A stretch of 64,000 nt of DNA, taken from positions 25,865-89,864 of the forward strand of contig CADACU010000002.1 in assembly GCA_902786545.1 (NCBI GenBank), given 5' to 3'. The DNA comes from an uncultured Anaerovibrio sp. Its GTDB lineage: Bacteria > Bacillota > Negativicutes > Selenomonadales > Selenomonadaceae. Under the pieces are notes generated by a model, which was given only the letters and a program-made list of their open reading frames with translations, made no database searches and had not been told where the DNA came from. Each line of letters begins with the position of its first letter. Position 1 is the stretch's first letter. This document shows, piece after piece, positions 1-7,554 of the stretch. The position numbers and the translations under genes were made by a program.

Positions 1-149
1 AAACTAATCCGGCTGATGCTGATGAGGGAACTATCCGCAAACTGTATGCAGCCAGCGGTAGCCGCAATGCGGTACATGCGTCTGACTCACCGGAGAGTGC
101 GGCACGGGAAATTTCCCTGTATTTCAGCGCGACGGAGATTTTTGACTGA
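1..149 (+). CDS. ndk: Nucleoside diphosphate kinase, C-terminal end (partial)
   Basis: This is the last 48 codons of an open frame entering from the left edge (reading frame starts at base 3) and ending with TGA at 147-149. The translation begins [16 protein letters not shown] and contains [17 protein letters not shown], the C-terminal signature of Ndk, in which the region around the active-site His is followed by GSDSPE. Ndk transfers the gamma phosphate between nucleoside triphosphates and diphosphates in the cytoplasm. The catalytic His region (RNAVHASDS) is visible here. Only 23 bases separate it from the next gene, so the two are probably cotranscribed. Confidence 0.9.
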   Translation, partial: TNPADADEGTIRKLYAASGSRNAVHASDSPESAAREISLYFSATEIFD

Positions 150-172
150 TAACAGGATTGAGAGGCTTAGTT

Positions 173-670
173 ATGAGTGTGTACACAAAAACGGGGGATA
201 AAGGCACTACCGGCTTGTACACCGGTCAGCGAGTACCGAAAAATTCCCATCGGGTAAAGGCTTATGGTACAGTGGATGAGATTTCATCTGCTTTGGGGAT
301 GGCCAGGGCATTTTGCCAAAATGATGAAGTAAAAGATATTATTTTTGAGCTTCAAAAAAATAATAACCTGCTTATGGCGGATTTGGCCAGTCTGGATACC
401 GAACCAATGATCAGTGATGACCATGTGGCCCGACTGGAACATATTATTGATGAGGTGGAAGCCAAGCTGCCGCCTTTGAATTGTTTTATTATTCCTGGGG
501 AAAGCCAGGGAGGTGCCTGCCTTGATATGGCCCGGACTGTTACCCGGCGGGCCGAGCGGTGTGTACTGGATTTGGCGGAAAATGAGCTGGTATATGACAG
601 TGATCGGCTGTATTTAAACCGGTTGTCTGATTTGTGTTTTGTGCTTATGCGCTTAGAAGAAAATCGTTGA
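173..670 (+). CDS. ATP:cob(I)alamin adenosyltransferase, PduO type
   Basis: This 165-residue protein transfers the adenosyl group of ATP to cob(I)alamin to make adenosylcobalamin. The start MSVYTKTGDKGTTGLYTG is the ATP-binding N-terminal motif of the PduO family (Pfam Cob_adeno_trans), and RRAERCVLDLAE and NRLSDLCFVLMR match its conserved C-terminal helices. I chose the ATG at 173, with AGAGG at 161-165 as its ribosome binding site. The upstream TTG at 158 would add five residues that the family lacks. The length is typical. No cobalamin synthesis gene is nearby, so the enzyme probably serves B12 salvage for a dependent enzyme elsewhere. A strong terminator follows. Confidence 0.93.
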   Translation: MSVYTKTGDKGTTGLYTGQRVPKNSHRVKAYGTVDEISSALGMARAFCQNDEVKDIIFELQKNNNLLMADLASLDTEPMISDDHVARLEHIIDEVEAKLPPLNCFIIPGESQGGACLDMARTVTRRAERCVLDLAENELVYDSDRLYLNRLSDLCFVLMRLEENR

Positions 671-672
671 TG

Positions 673-712
673 TAAATGCTGTATCAGGAGACTGGTACAG
701 CATTTTTATTTA
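673..712 (+). terminator. Rho-independent terminator after the adenosyltransferase gene
   Basis: The arms AAATGCTGTA (674-683) and TACAGCATTT (696-705) form a stem with a 12-base loop, followed by a T-rich tract. Confidence 0.85.
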
Positions 713-750
713 TGGAGGATTTGTGATAAAATTAGATAAAACTGATTAAC

Positions 751-874
751 CCTGTGCTAACGGGTGCTAAAACTCCCACCTCTTAGGTGGAAGTAAAGCA
801 CCCATAAAGCATAGGATTTATTCGACTACATTCAGTTGGAGTTAAAAGCTCCAACTGAATAAGTCTCATTTTAC
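751..874 (+). repeat. 124-bp three-hairpin repeat element, copy 1
   Basis: This is the first of two head-to-tail copies. Each copy can fold into three hairpins: ACCC..GGGT using one flanking base, CTCCCACCT with AGGTGGAAG, and a long stem TTCAGTTGGAG with CTCCAACTGAA. Each ends in AAGTCTCATTTTAC. The left flank is TTAAC here and TTTAC at the other two copies. There is no open reading frame. Fixed length, subterminal hairpins and TTAC-like flanks recall the non-autonomous IS200/IS605-derived elements that insert 3' of short tetra- or pentamers. That origin is an inference. Confidence 0.8.
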
Positions 875-998
875 CCTGTGCTAACGGGTGCTAAGTCTCC
901 CACCTCTTAGGTGGAAGCAAAGCTCCCATAAAGCTCAGGATTTATTCGACTACATCCAGTTGGAGTTAAAAGCTCCAACTGAATAAGTCTCATTTTAC
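875..998 (+). repeat. 124-bp three-hairpin repeat element, copy 2 (tandem)
   Basis: This copy starts at the base after copy 1 and has the same length. It differs at a handful of positions, mostly in loops and single-stranded joints. It ends 30 bases before the recJ start, so recJ mRNA may carry the last hairpin at its 5' end. A third copy lies at 55210-55333, again just ahead of a start codon. Confidence 0.8.
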
Positions 999-1028
999 TG
1001 AGAGGGGCCGTCAGTGGACGGTGGAACA

Positions 1029-3020
1029 ATGATGAGTAATTTAAAAAAATGGAAAGTGAAGCAAGACTATGGTGCAAAGACCGATGAATTGGCCAAGGAG
1101 CTGGGGGTATCACGCCTGCTGGCCAGGGTGCTGATGAATCGAGGCATAGACACTAAGGAAAAGGGGGAGCTGTTCCTGCATCCGGAGAAGTTCCGGTACT
1201 TTGACCCGTATCTGCTGCCGGATATGGACAAGGCGGCGGCGCGGATTATCAGGGCGGTTACGGCCAAGGAAAAAATTGTTGTGTACGGGGATTATGATGC
1301 GGATGGTATAACAGCTACCTCATTGCTGCTGACTACATTGCAGGAGCTGGGAGCTGATGTGGACTACTATATCCCGGACCGGTTTACCGAGGGGTATGGT
1401 CTGAATTTAAGTGCCTTGGAAATGCTGGCCGATAAGGGGACCGATTTGGTCATCACTGTGGACTGTGGTGTAAAGTCTGTGGATGATATAAAGGCCATGC
1501 AAGGCCGAATGGACTTTGTGGTGACAGACCATCATCTGCCGGGGGATGAGCTGCCGGAAGCAGTGGCTGTAGTAGATGCCCATCGGAGCGATTCCCAATA
1601 TCCTTGTCCTGAGCTGGCGGGAGTGGGCATTGCCTTTAAGTTGTGTCAGGTTTTGTGGCAGGGACTGAAAAATGAACCTCTGGGCGATCGGGGGCTTGAA
1701 CTGGTGGCTTTGGGTACGGTGGCCGATGCGGTACCTCTGACCGGTGAAAATCGGCGGATTGTCAGTCAGGGTATGAAGGCTATGGAGCATACCAATATAG
1801 TTGGGCTGAAGGCCCTCAGTGATGTGGCTGGATGTACCGGTAAAACCATTGATACCACCAGTGTGGGGTTTTATCTGGCACCAAGAATAAATGCAGCCGG
1901 TCGTTTGAAGAGTGCTACTTTGGGGGTGGAGCTGCTGACATGTCAGGATGAGGCCAAGGCGGCTATGTTGGCCGCTGAGCTGAATTCTATAAACGACGAA
2001 CGGCGGAAATTGAAGATGGATATGCAGCTGGAGGCGGAAGAACAGCTGAAGAAAGTGGATATAGATAATACCAGGGTGCTGGTTGTGGTAGGAGAAAACT
2101 GGCATCAGGGGGTTTTGGGATTGGTGGCATCCAGTATTGAAACCACCTATTATCGTCCAGCTATCGTAATAGGAGTAAGCGATGGGATGGGCAAGGGCTC
2201 CTGTCGTAGTATTCCAGGCTTCAACCTGTATGAGGCTTTGGAGAACTGTCAGGAGGTTTTGGAACAGTTTGGTGGACACGAGATGGCGGCTGGCCTTACC
2301 ATCAGACCGGAAAATGTTCCAAAATTTAAAGAACTGCTGGAAATAGAAGCTAAACGCCAGATGGAACCGGAACAGTTTATTCCGTTTTATGAGCTGGATG
2401 CAGAGGTATCTCCGCTGGATATTACTATGGAAATGGCGGAAGAGTTGGCACTGGTACAGCCATGCGGTATGAAAAATGAATCTCCGTTGTTTGGGTTTCG
2501 CAATGCGCGGGGGGCCTACGCAACCTTGAAGGGAACTGAAAACAATCACCTGCAGTTTAGTGTGGTGGATGAAAACAGACGAGCAGTCACGGCCATGGCC
2601 TTTCACATGGGGGACCAGTTTAAGCGGATAGATTCTGAGCGGCTGGATTTGGTTTATGAGGCCAAAATCAATGAGTGGAATGATTTGAGACAGCTGCAAT
2701 GTATTGTGAAAAGCTTGGATACGCCTCTGTCAGATGAGGTGCCGGTCCAGGTGGAACGGGATTTTTTAAAGGGCCTGTACCTTTTTTTGCGAGAATGCAA
2801 TGACGCTGATAAAAATGTTTATGATGATGCCGCCTGGCTGTCCGTCCGTATGCGTTTGGCCGGGAAACCGGCCACTGCTGAAGCAGTGGAGCAGGGGTTG
2901 AGGATTTTCAGTGAATTGGGTCTGGTTACCATTGGCGAAGATGGCCTTTGTTCTTTGGTAGTCGGTACCGGCAAAATGAATTTGGAGGATTCACCGACCT
3001 ATAGAAAATTGAATAAATAG
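1029..3020 (+). CDS. recJ: Single-stranded-DNA-specific exonuclease RecJ
   Basis: RecJ is a 5'-3' single-strand exonuclease used in recombination and mismatch repair. The DHH-family motifs appear in order: VVYGDYDADGITAT (motif I), DLVITVDCGVKS (II), FVVTDHHLPG (III) and VALGTVADAVPLTGENR (IV). The DHHA1 part follows with GSCRSIPGFNLYEAL and FGGHEMAAGL, then an OB-like region and the usual C-terminal tail ending EDSPTYRKL. It has about 663 residues, at the short end for Bacillota RecJ. The start is uncertain: ATG at 1029 or 1032 has GGTGGA upstream, while GTG at 1014 has AGAGGGG at 1001-1007. A convergent terminator follows immediately. Confidence 0.95.
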   Translation: MMSNLKKWKVKQDYGAKTDELAKELGVSRLLARVLMNRGIDTKEKGELFLHPEKFRYFDPYLLPDMDKAAARIIRAVTAKEKIVVYGDYDADGITATSLLLTTLQELGADVDYYIPDRFTEGYGLNLSALEMLADKGTDLVITVDCGVKSVDDIKAMQGRMDFVVTDHHLPGDELPEAVAVVDAHRSDSQYPCPELAGVGIAFKLCQVLWQGLKNEPLGDRGLELVALGTVADAVPLTGENRRIVSQGMKAMEHTNIVGLKALSDVAGCTGKTIDTTSVGFYLAPRINAAGRLKSATLGVELLTCQDEAKAAMLAAELNSINDERRKLKMDMQLEAEEQLKKVDIDNTRVLVVVGENWHQGVLGLVASSIETTYYRPAIVIGVSDGMGKGSCRSIPGFNLYEALENCQEVLEQFGGHEMAAGLTIRPENVPKFKELLEIEAKRQMEPEQFIPFYELDAEVSPLDITMEMAEELALVQPCGMKNESPLFGFRNARGAYATLKGTENNHLQFSVVDENRRAVTAMAFHMGDQFKRIDSERLDLVYEAKINEWNDLRQLQCIVKSLDTPLSDEVPVQVERDFLKGLYLFLRECNDADKNVYDDAAWLSVRMRLAGKPATAEAVEQGLRIFSELGLVTIGEDGLCSLVVGTGKMNLEDSPTYRKLNK

Positions 3021-3027
3021 AAAAAAG

Positions 3028-3060
3028 ATTGCCGGGCAAATGGCCCGGCAATATTTTTTA
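3028..3060. terminator. Terminator shared by recJ and the convergent small gene
   Basis: ATTGCCGGGC pairs with GCCCGGCAAT across a five-base loop, followed by ATTTTTTA on the plus strand. The minus side has an A/T-rich run as well (AAAAAAG on plus), so it can act in both directions. Confidence 0.85.
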
Positions 3061-3318
3061 ATAAATATGATATGTTTTCCATGGTATACGCTCCAAGGGA
3101 ACGGTTTTTAAAAATTCTACAATGTCCTTTCGCCCGTAATAGTGAGGGGTGCCATTTTTGTCCTGGGAAAGAAGAATAATCGGCATATTGGGAAAGAAGG
3201 GGGCAATGGCCTGACGAAATCTGGTCATACGGACTGTGTATTGGGTGACAGTCTGTTTCACCGATATGATGGCGAAGGTTACGCCTTGCTCAATGATAAC
3301 AGCGCCATGAACTACCAT
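3058..3318 (-). CDS. Small protein of unknown function, 86 aa
   Basis: I do not recognise this gene. It looks real because AAGGAGG (plus-strand complement at 3323-3330) sits five to six bases ahead of the ATG, a plausible promoter lies upstream, and it ends on the terminator shared with recJ. The protein has a hydrophobic beta-like N-terminus (VVHGAVIIEQGVTFAIISVK), a middle with PFFPNMPIILLSQ, and a C-terminal part with a possible alpha segment ending IPWKTYHIY. There is no signal peptide, Cys motif or membrane helix. The VIIEQGVTFAII and MPIILLSQ strands could belong to a small alpha/beta fold. Confidence 0.65.
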   Translation of the reverse strand: MVVHGAVIIEQGVTFAIISVKQTVTQYTVRMTRFRQAIAPFFPNMPIILLSQDKNGTPHYYGRKDIVEFLKTVPLERIPWKTYHIY

Positions 3319-3357
3319 AATAACCTCCTTTGTAATCGCTTTTTTTATGATAGGAAT

Positions 3358-3386
3358 ACTGTATCAAAAAGGAAAAATAAAATCAA
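3358..3386 (-). promoter_or_regulatory. Candidate sigma-A promoter of the 86-aa gene
   Basis: On the minus strand TTGATT and TACAGT are separated by 17 bases. They lie about 40 bases upstream of the ATG at 3318. Confidence 0.45.
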
Positions 3387-3418
3387 CCATTAAAAACGAA
3401 AATTTGTTTGCATTTTTA

Positions 3419-3447
3419 TTGACAGAACATAAATTCTATGTTAGTAT
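3419..3447 (+). promoter_or_regulatory. Sigma-A promoter with an operator-like dyad (LysM gene)
   Basis: TTGACA (3419-3424) and TAGTAT (3442-3447) have an exact 17-base spacer. The spacer holds an inverted repeat, AACATA-N5-TATGTT at 3427-3443, that reaches into the -10. Position and symmetry suggest a repressor site. It resembles, but does not match, the Gram-positive LexA box (GAAC-N4-GTTC). Confidence 0.65.
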
Positions 3448-3501
3448 AAACAAAACAAAGGTTTGAAGAACTTATTTTCTTTTTAAGGGGGACTTGTTAT
3501 T

Positions 3502-3795
3502 ATGAAGAATATTATTATTGCTATTATTATCGGCTTGGCAGTTGTTTCACCATTAAATCTTAACAATTCCTACCTGAGATGTTCGGATTTTGATACTGTA
3601 GTAGTAAAATATGGCGAAGATGTAGAAACTATAGCCAGCCGCTATACGGAAAATCCGGAGCAGGCCAAGGAACTGGTGGAGGCCATTATTGAAATAAATG
3701 ATATTAAAAGCGAGCGGGATATGAAGGCAGGCAAACGGCTGCAGGTGCCGGTACAGGCGAAGGATAGCAATAAAATACAGGTGGCCAGCCGCTAA
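3502..3795 (+). CDS. Membrane-anchored LysM-domain protein, 97 aa
   Basis: An N-terminal hydrophobic helix (IIIAIIIGLAVVSPL, residues 4-18) acts as a signal anchor, so the rest should face outward. Residues about 31-86 form one LysM-like module: VVVKYGEDVETIASRYT, then a helix ending VEAIIEINDIK, then MKAGKRLQVPV, which matches the GxxLxIP end of LysM. Such modules bind peptidoglycan. The layout of one TM plus one LysM is that of YneA-type SOS cell-division inhibitors, but I see no homology beyond architecture. The gene is alone between its own promoter and the thrS leader. GGGGGA at 3487-3492 lies nine bases before the ATG. Confidence 0.75.
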   Translation: MKNIIIAIIIGLAVVSPLNLNNSYLRCSDFDTVVVKYGEDVETIASRYTENPEQAKELVEAIIEINDIKSERDMKAGKRLQVPVQAKDSNKIQVASR

Positions 3796-3803
3796 ACTTT
3801 TCC

Positions 3804-3833
3804 TTGACAGGAAGTGCATAATATTAGTACAAT
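3804..3833 (+). promoter_or_regulatory. Promoter of the thrS T-box leader
   Basis: TTGACA (3804-3809) and TACAAT (3828-3833) are 18 bases apart, directly after the LysM gene and ahead of the T-box RNA. Confidence 0.7.
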
Positions 3834-3839
3834 ATGGGA

Positions 3840-4097
3840 GCAATTTGATATTGTACAGGTTATGAAGAAGACATGACAGAGAAGTTCGCTATTATAGAGA
3901 GGGGCAGTTGCTGAAAAGCCCTATAGTTGAGTCTGCTGCCACCACTTTGGAGCTGTGGCATGAATACAAATGTCACCGGATTGAGTCCGTTAACATCGTT
4001 TGAGTTGGCTGCATATTGATTGCAAGTGCGGCAAACAGGGTGGAACCGCGAAGTATATACCTCGTCCCTATGTGGGATAGAGGTATTTTTTGTTTTG
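3840..4097 (+). ncRNA. T-box leader (threonine) with terminator
   Basis: The T-box core AGGGTGGAACCGCG is at 4037-4050. It is followed by the terminator stem ATACCTC..GAGGTAT (4057-4086) and a T run. Stem I contains AGAGAGGGG..CTGAAAAGCCC (3898-3921), the usual distal loop. About 20 bases further on, GCC-ACC-A has ACC at 3941-3943, a threonine codon followed by A as in specifier loops. Uncharged tRNA-Thr would pair with the specifier and the T-box core and let transcription reach thrS. The family is certain; the specifier is a reading by eye supported by the downstream gene. Confidence 0.93.
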
Positions 4098-4123
4098 TAT
4101 TATGTGTTAGGGAGGCCTAAATT

Positions 4124-6043
4124 ATGATTAAATTGACTATGCCTGATGGGGCAATTCGTGAGGTTGAGGCTGGAATCAGTGCCCTTGACCTGGTTAAATC
4201 CATTAGCAACAGTTTGGCAAAAAAGGTATTGGCCATCAGCATTGATGGGGAAACCAAGGATATTACCACTATTCTGGATAAGGATGCCAGCATTAAGTTT
4301 TTGACCTTTGAGGACGAAGAAGGCCGTTGGGCCCTGCGTCATACCGGGTCCCATATTCTGGCTCAGGCCATCAAACGCCTGTATAAGTCGGAAAATGTTC
4401 AGTTGGCCATTGGACCGGCTATTGAAAACGGCTTTTACTATGATATCGATATGGAAAAGCGCCTTACTGATGAGGATTTGAAGGACATCGAAAAAGAGAT
4501 GAACAAGATTGTCAAGGAGAATCTGAAGCTGGAGCGCAAGGAAGTAAGCCGGCAGGAGGCCCTGGATATGTTCAAGGCAGCCGGGGAGAGCTACAAGGTA
4601 GAGCTTATCAATGATTTGCCGGAGGATGCTACTATTTCCCTGTATACTCAGGGGGAATTCACTGATTTGTGTGCCGGTCCTCATGTGATTTCCACCGGCA
4701 AGGTAAAGGCCATCAAGCTGCAGAGTGTAGCTGGTGCTTACTGGCGTGGCAATGTGGAAAACAAGATGCTGCAGCGGGTATATGGCACGGCTTTTGAGAA
4801 GAAGGATGAGCTGGATGCATATCTGCATATGCTGGAAGAGGCAGCCAAGCGTGACCATCGTAAGCTGGGCAAGGAATTGGATTTGTTCAGTATTCATGAG
4901 GAGGGTCCCGGCTTCCCGTTCTTCCATCCAAATGGTATGGTTATTCGCAATGAGCTGATTAACTACTGGCGGGAAGTACATCGCCGGTATGGTTATCAGG
5001 AAATAAAAACGCCAATGATTTTGAACCGCCAGCTGTGGGAGCGGTCTGGTCACTGGGCTCATTATAAAGAGAATATGTACTTCACCGAGATTGATGGTGA
5101 GGATTATGCTGTAAAGCCAATGAACTGCCCAGGTGGCATGATTGTTTACAAGACCCAGCAGCACAGCTATCGTGATTTGCCACTGAGAGCCGGTGAACTG
5201 GGGCTGGTACATCGTCATGAGCTGTCCGGTGCCCTTCATGGTTTGTTCCGGGTGCGTAACTTCACTCAGGATGATGCTCATATCTTTATGACTCCTGAGC
5301 AGATCGAAGGGGAAATTCAGAAGGTTATTGACCTCTTTGATGAGGTATACAGTACCTTTGGCCTGACTTATCATGCTGAGCTGTCCACCCGTCCGGAGGA
5401 CTCCATGGGTTCAGATGAAATGTGGGAGCTGGCTACCAATGGCCTAAAGAACGCCCTTGATCACCGCGGGCTGGACTATATTGTCAACGAGGGTGATGGT
5501 GCGTTCTATGGTCCAAAAATCGACTTCCATCTGAAGGATTCCATTGGTCGGACCTGGCAGTGTGGAACCATTCAGCTGGATATGCAGCTGCCGGAGAAGT
5601 TTGATTTGACCTATGTGGGAGAAGATGGCCAGAAGCATCGTCCGGTTATGATTCACCGGGTAGTATACGGTTCTATCGAGCGGTTTATCGGTATTCTTAT
5701 TGAGAATTATGCCGGAGCATTCCCAACCTGGTTGGCGCCAGTGCAGGTCAAGATTTTGCCGATTACGGACAGTCATATGGATTATGCCTTTGAGCTGAAG
5801 AAGAAGATGTTTGATTTGGGCTATCGGGTAGAGGTAGATGACCGGAATGAGAAGGTTGGCTACAAGATGCGCGAGGGTCAGGTGAAGAAAATTCCTTATC
5901 TGCTGGTTGTTGGTGATCAGGAGGTGGCTGATGGTACGGTTAATGTTCGTTGCCATGGCCAGAAGGAAACCCGTACTATGTCGGTGGATGAGTTCATCGC
6001 TATGCTTCAGGAGAAGATTGAGAGCAAATCAGCTGAATATTGA
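4124..6043 (+). CDS. thrS: Threonyl-tRNA synthetase
   Basis: This 639-residue class II synthetase charges tRNA-Thr. The TGS domain covers residues 1-60. The editing domain has HTGSH at 73-77, the HxxxH zinc-like motif that clears Ser-tRNA. The catalytic core carries the class II motifs, including MNCPGGMIVYKTQQHSYRDL, RHELSGALHGLFRVRNFTQDD and the motif 3 region VVYGSIERFIGILIE. An anticodon-binding domain closes the protein. The length is standard. GGGAGG at 4110-4115 precedes the ATG at 4124. The gene is controlled by its T-box leader and stands apart from infC, which has its own promoter. Confidence 0.98.
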   Translation: MIKLTMPDGAIREVEAGISALDLVKSISNSLAKKVLAISIDGETKDITTILDKDASIKFLTFEDEEGRWALRHTGSHILAQAIKRLYKSENVQLAIGPAIENGFYYDIDMEKRLTDEDLKDIEKEMNKIVKENLKLERKEVSRQEALDMFKAAGESYKVELINDLPEDATISLYTQGEFTDLCAGPHVISTGKVKAIKLQSVAGAYWRGNVENKMLQRVYGTAFEKKDELDAYLHMLEEAAKRDHRKLGKELDLFSIHEEGPGFPFFHPNGMVIRNELINYWREVHRRYGYQEIKTPMILNRQLWERSGHWAHYKENMYFTEIDGEDYAVKPMNCPGGMIVYKTQQHSYRDLPLRAGELGLVHRHELSGALHGLFRVRNFTQDDAHIFMTPEQIEGEIQKVIDLFDEVYSTFGLTYHAELSTRPEDSMGSDEMWELATNGLKNALDHRGLDYIVNEGDGAFYGPKIDFHLKDSIGRTWQCGTIQLDMQLPEKFDLTYVGEDGQKHRPVMIHRVVYGSIERFIGILIENYAGAFPTWLAPVQVKILPITDSHMDYAFELKKKMFDLGYRVEVDDRNEKVGYKMREGQVKKIPYLLVVGDQEVADGTVNVRCHGQKETRTMSVDEFIAMLQEKIESKSAEY

Positions 6044-6060
6044 TTTTTTAAAATAAATTG

Positions 6061-6089
6061 TTGACAGGTGGCTTTGGGTGTGGTAATAT
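6061..6089 (+). promoter_or_regulatory. Promoter of infC-rpmI-rplT
   Basis: TTGACA (6061-6066) and TAATAT (6084-6089) are separated by 17 bases and start a leader of about 135 bases. Confidence 0.8.
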
Positions 6090-6094
6090 ACCTT

Positions 6095-6200
6095 TTGTGA
6101 ATAAAGCAGAAGCCACCGCTTCTCACCTGCTGATTAGGTCAGATGGGTTTGATACAGTTATTTTTGTAAAGGGTGGCATTGTGTCGCCCTTTATTTTTGT
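6095..6200 (+). promoter_or_regulatory. infC leader with intrinsic terminator (attenuator)
   Basis: The 5' leader ends in a stem AAAGGGTG (6168-6175) with CGCCCTTT (6185-6192) followed by ATTTTTGTT, a complete terminator ahead of infC. The upstream part (AGCCACCGCTTCTCACCTGC..AGGTCAGATGGG) offers competing pairings such as CACCTG with CAGATGGG. In Bacillus subtilis this operon is attenuated by ribosomal protein L20, which is encoded by rplT, the third gene. By analogy this leader may be L20-responsive; the binding site itself is not proven by what I see. Confidence 0.7.
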
Positions 6201-6230
6201 TATCAAAATAAAGCGCAGGAGGTGTTTTTT

Positions 6231-6770
6231 ATTAGTAAGGAAACTGAGAGAATCAACGAAGAAATCCGGGTTCGTGGCGGAGAAATCCGCGTGACTGATG
6301 CTGAAGGCCAGTCATTGGGTGTAATGCAGGTTAAAGACGCTCTGGAAATGGCTATGGAGCAGCATCTTGATTTAGTCGAGATTGCACCAAAGGCCAAACC
6401 ACCTGTGTGCCGTATCATGGATTACGGTAAGTATAGATATGAAAAGCAGAAGCGGGAAAAAGAAGCCCGCAAGAAGCAGAAGGTTATTTCCATCAAGGAA
6501 GTAAAGCTTCGTCCAAACATTGAACAGCATGATTTTGATGTCAAGCTGAAGAATGCAACGCGCTTCTTGGCTGATGGTGACAAGGTCAAGGTTACTATTA
6601 TGTTCCGTGGTCGTGAAATGTCCCATCCGGAGATTGGTAAGGAAATCCTTGCCAAATTTGCTGATGCGCTGAAGGATTCAGTAACCGTTGAACGGGATGC
6701 TAAGCTTGAAGGTAGAAATATGATTATGATTTTAGCCCCTAAGGCTCAAACTAAAGGAGGAAAACAGTAA
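6231..6770 (+). CDS. infC: Translation initiation factor IF-3 (ATT start)
   Basis: IF-3 binds the 30S subunit, blocks premature 50S joining and proofreads initiator tRNA and start codon. The protein begins (M)[20 protein letters not shown], the standard Bacillota N-terminus, and has both domains joined by the Lys/Arg linker [18 protein letters not shown]. It has 179 residues. The start is ATT at 6231-6233, eight bases after AGGAGG (6217-6222). The GTG at 6222 overlaps that ribosome binding site and cannot be the start. Non-AUG starts in infC let IF-3 repress its own translation. rpmI follows with a TAATG overlap. Confidence 0.95.
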   Translation: MSKETERINEEIRVRGGEIRVTDAEGQSLGVMQVKDALEMAMEQHLDLVEIAPKAKPPVCRIMDYGKYRYEKQKREKEARKKQKVISIKEVKLRPNIEQHDFDVKLKNATRFLADGDKVKVTIMFRGREMSHPEIGKEILAKFADALKDSVTVERDAKLEGRNMIMILAPKAQTKGGKQ

Positions 6771-6967
6771 TGCAGAAAATGAAAACTCGTAGAGCAGCTG
6801 CAAAGCGCTTTACTGTAACTGGTAGTGGCAAGATTAAGAGAAATAAGGCTTATAAGAGCCATATCCTGGAGAAGAAGTCTCCAAAGCGTAAGCGTAATCT
6901 CCGTAAGGCAACCATGATGCTGGCTGCTGACAAGAAGCGCGCTATCAAGTGCTTACCATATGCTTAA
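6770..6967 (+). CDS. rpmI: Ribosomal protein L35 (bL35)
   Basis: This 65-residue basic protein ([24 protein letters not shown], then [16 protein letters not shown]) is L35 of the large subunit. The ATG shares its A with the infC stop codon (TAATG), and AAAGGAGG lies just upstream inside infC, so the two are translationally coupled. The order infC-rpmI-rplT is the universal one. Confidence 0.97.
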   Translation: MQKMKTRRAAAKRFTVTGSGKIKRNKAYKSHILEKKSPKRKRNLRKATMMLAADKKRAIKCLPYA

Positions 6968-7003
6968 TTGAGAATTTATAATAGATTTTAGGAGGAAAAT
7001 AAC

Positions 7004-7357
7004 ATGCCAAGAGTTAAAAGCGGCGTGACAGCACATAAGCGTCATAATAAAATTTTGAAGTTAGCAAAAGGCTATAAGGGTTCCAAGAGCAAGCAGTTTA
7101 AGAAGGCAAATGAGACTGTTATGAAGGCTCTCTACTATGCTCGTCGTGACCGTCGTGCGAAGAAGGGCGTTTTCCGTCGTTTGTGGATTGCCCGTATCAA
7201 TGCAGCAGCACGGGTTAATGGTATTTCCTATAGCCGTCTGATTGCCGGTCTTACCAAGGCTGGTGTTGAGGTAAACCGCAAGATGCTGGCTGATCTGGCT
7301 GTAAACGATGCAAATGCATTTGCAAAGATGGTTGAGGTTGCCAAGGAGAACCTGTAA
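7004..7357 (+). CDS. rplT: Ribosomal protein L20 (bL20)
   Basis: L20 is a 117-residue 23S rRNA-binding protein needed early in 50S assembly. The start [23 protein letters not shown] and the middle [28 protein letters not shown] are family signatures. AGGAGG lies eight bases before the ATG. In other Bacillota L20 also represses its own operon through the infC leader, which fits the attenuator seen at 6168-6200. A strong terminator follows. Confidence 0.97.
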   Translation: MPRVKSGVTAHKRHNKILKLAKGYKGSKSKQFKKANETVMKALYYARRDRRAKKGVFRRLWIARINAAARVNGISYSRLIAGLTKAGVEVNRKMLADLAVNDANAFAKMVEVAKENL

Positions 7358-7369
7358 TATCAGATTTTT

Positions 7370-7416
7370 AAAGGATGTTGTGAAGCGATTTCGTTTCACG
7401 GCATCCTTTTTTTGTT
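7370..7416 (+). terminator. Terminator after rplT
   Basis: AAAGGATGTTGTGAA pairs with TTTCACGGCATCCTTT through one G-T pair and one mismatch and runs into TTTTTTT. Confidence 0.9.
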
Positions 7417-7418
7417 TA

Positions 7419-7470
7419 CGGCAGAGTGTTGGACAGATGGTGGAAGAGGTGATAGTATTGCAGCCTGAGT
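7419..7470 (+). repeat. Partial duplicate of the ribD 5' end
   Basis: CGGCAGAGTGTTGGACAGAT and the following bases up to TATTGCAG closely match 7949-7992, the sequence that runs from the FMN terminator into ribD. The copy has GAGGTGATAGTATTG where ribD has GAAGTGATATTATTG, and differs by a one-base indel plus several substitutions. It breaks off after about 50 bases. It codes for nothing. It looks like a scar of a duplication or of an insertion that moved the riboswitch between two copies. Confidence 0.6.
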
Positions 7471-7554
7471 CTTATACAAGATGAATCAATGCGATATAAC
7501 TGGGATAAATATATTTATTCTGCAACTATGAAACGGCAGTAAAAGAAAACTTAT

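Noticed and set aside
1407-2699. A 430-codon open frame antisense to recJ
   Set aside because: It lies wholly inside a gene with all RecJ motifs, has no ribosome binding site, and its His/Gln/Leu-rich translation matches no protein family. It reflects codon bias of the plus strand.
3142-3393. Plus-strand frame opposite the 86-aa gene
   Set aside because: It lacks a ribosome binding site and runs through the promoter of the minus-strand gene.
4100-5374. A 424-codon open frame antisense to thrS
   Set aside because: It is a mirror of the thrS coding sequence with low-complexity translation and no start signals.
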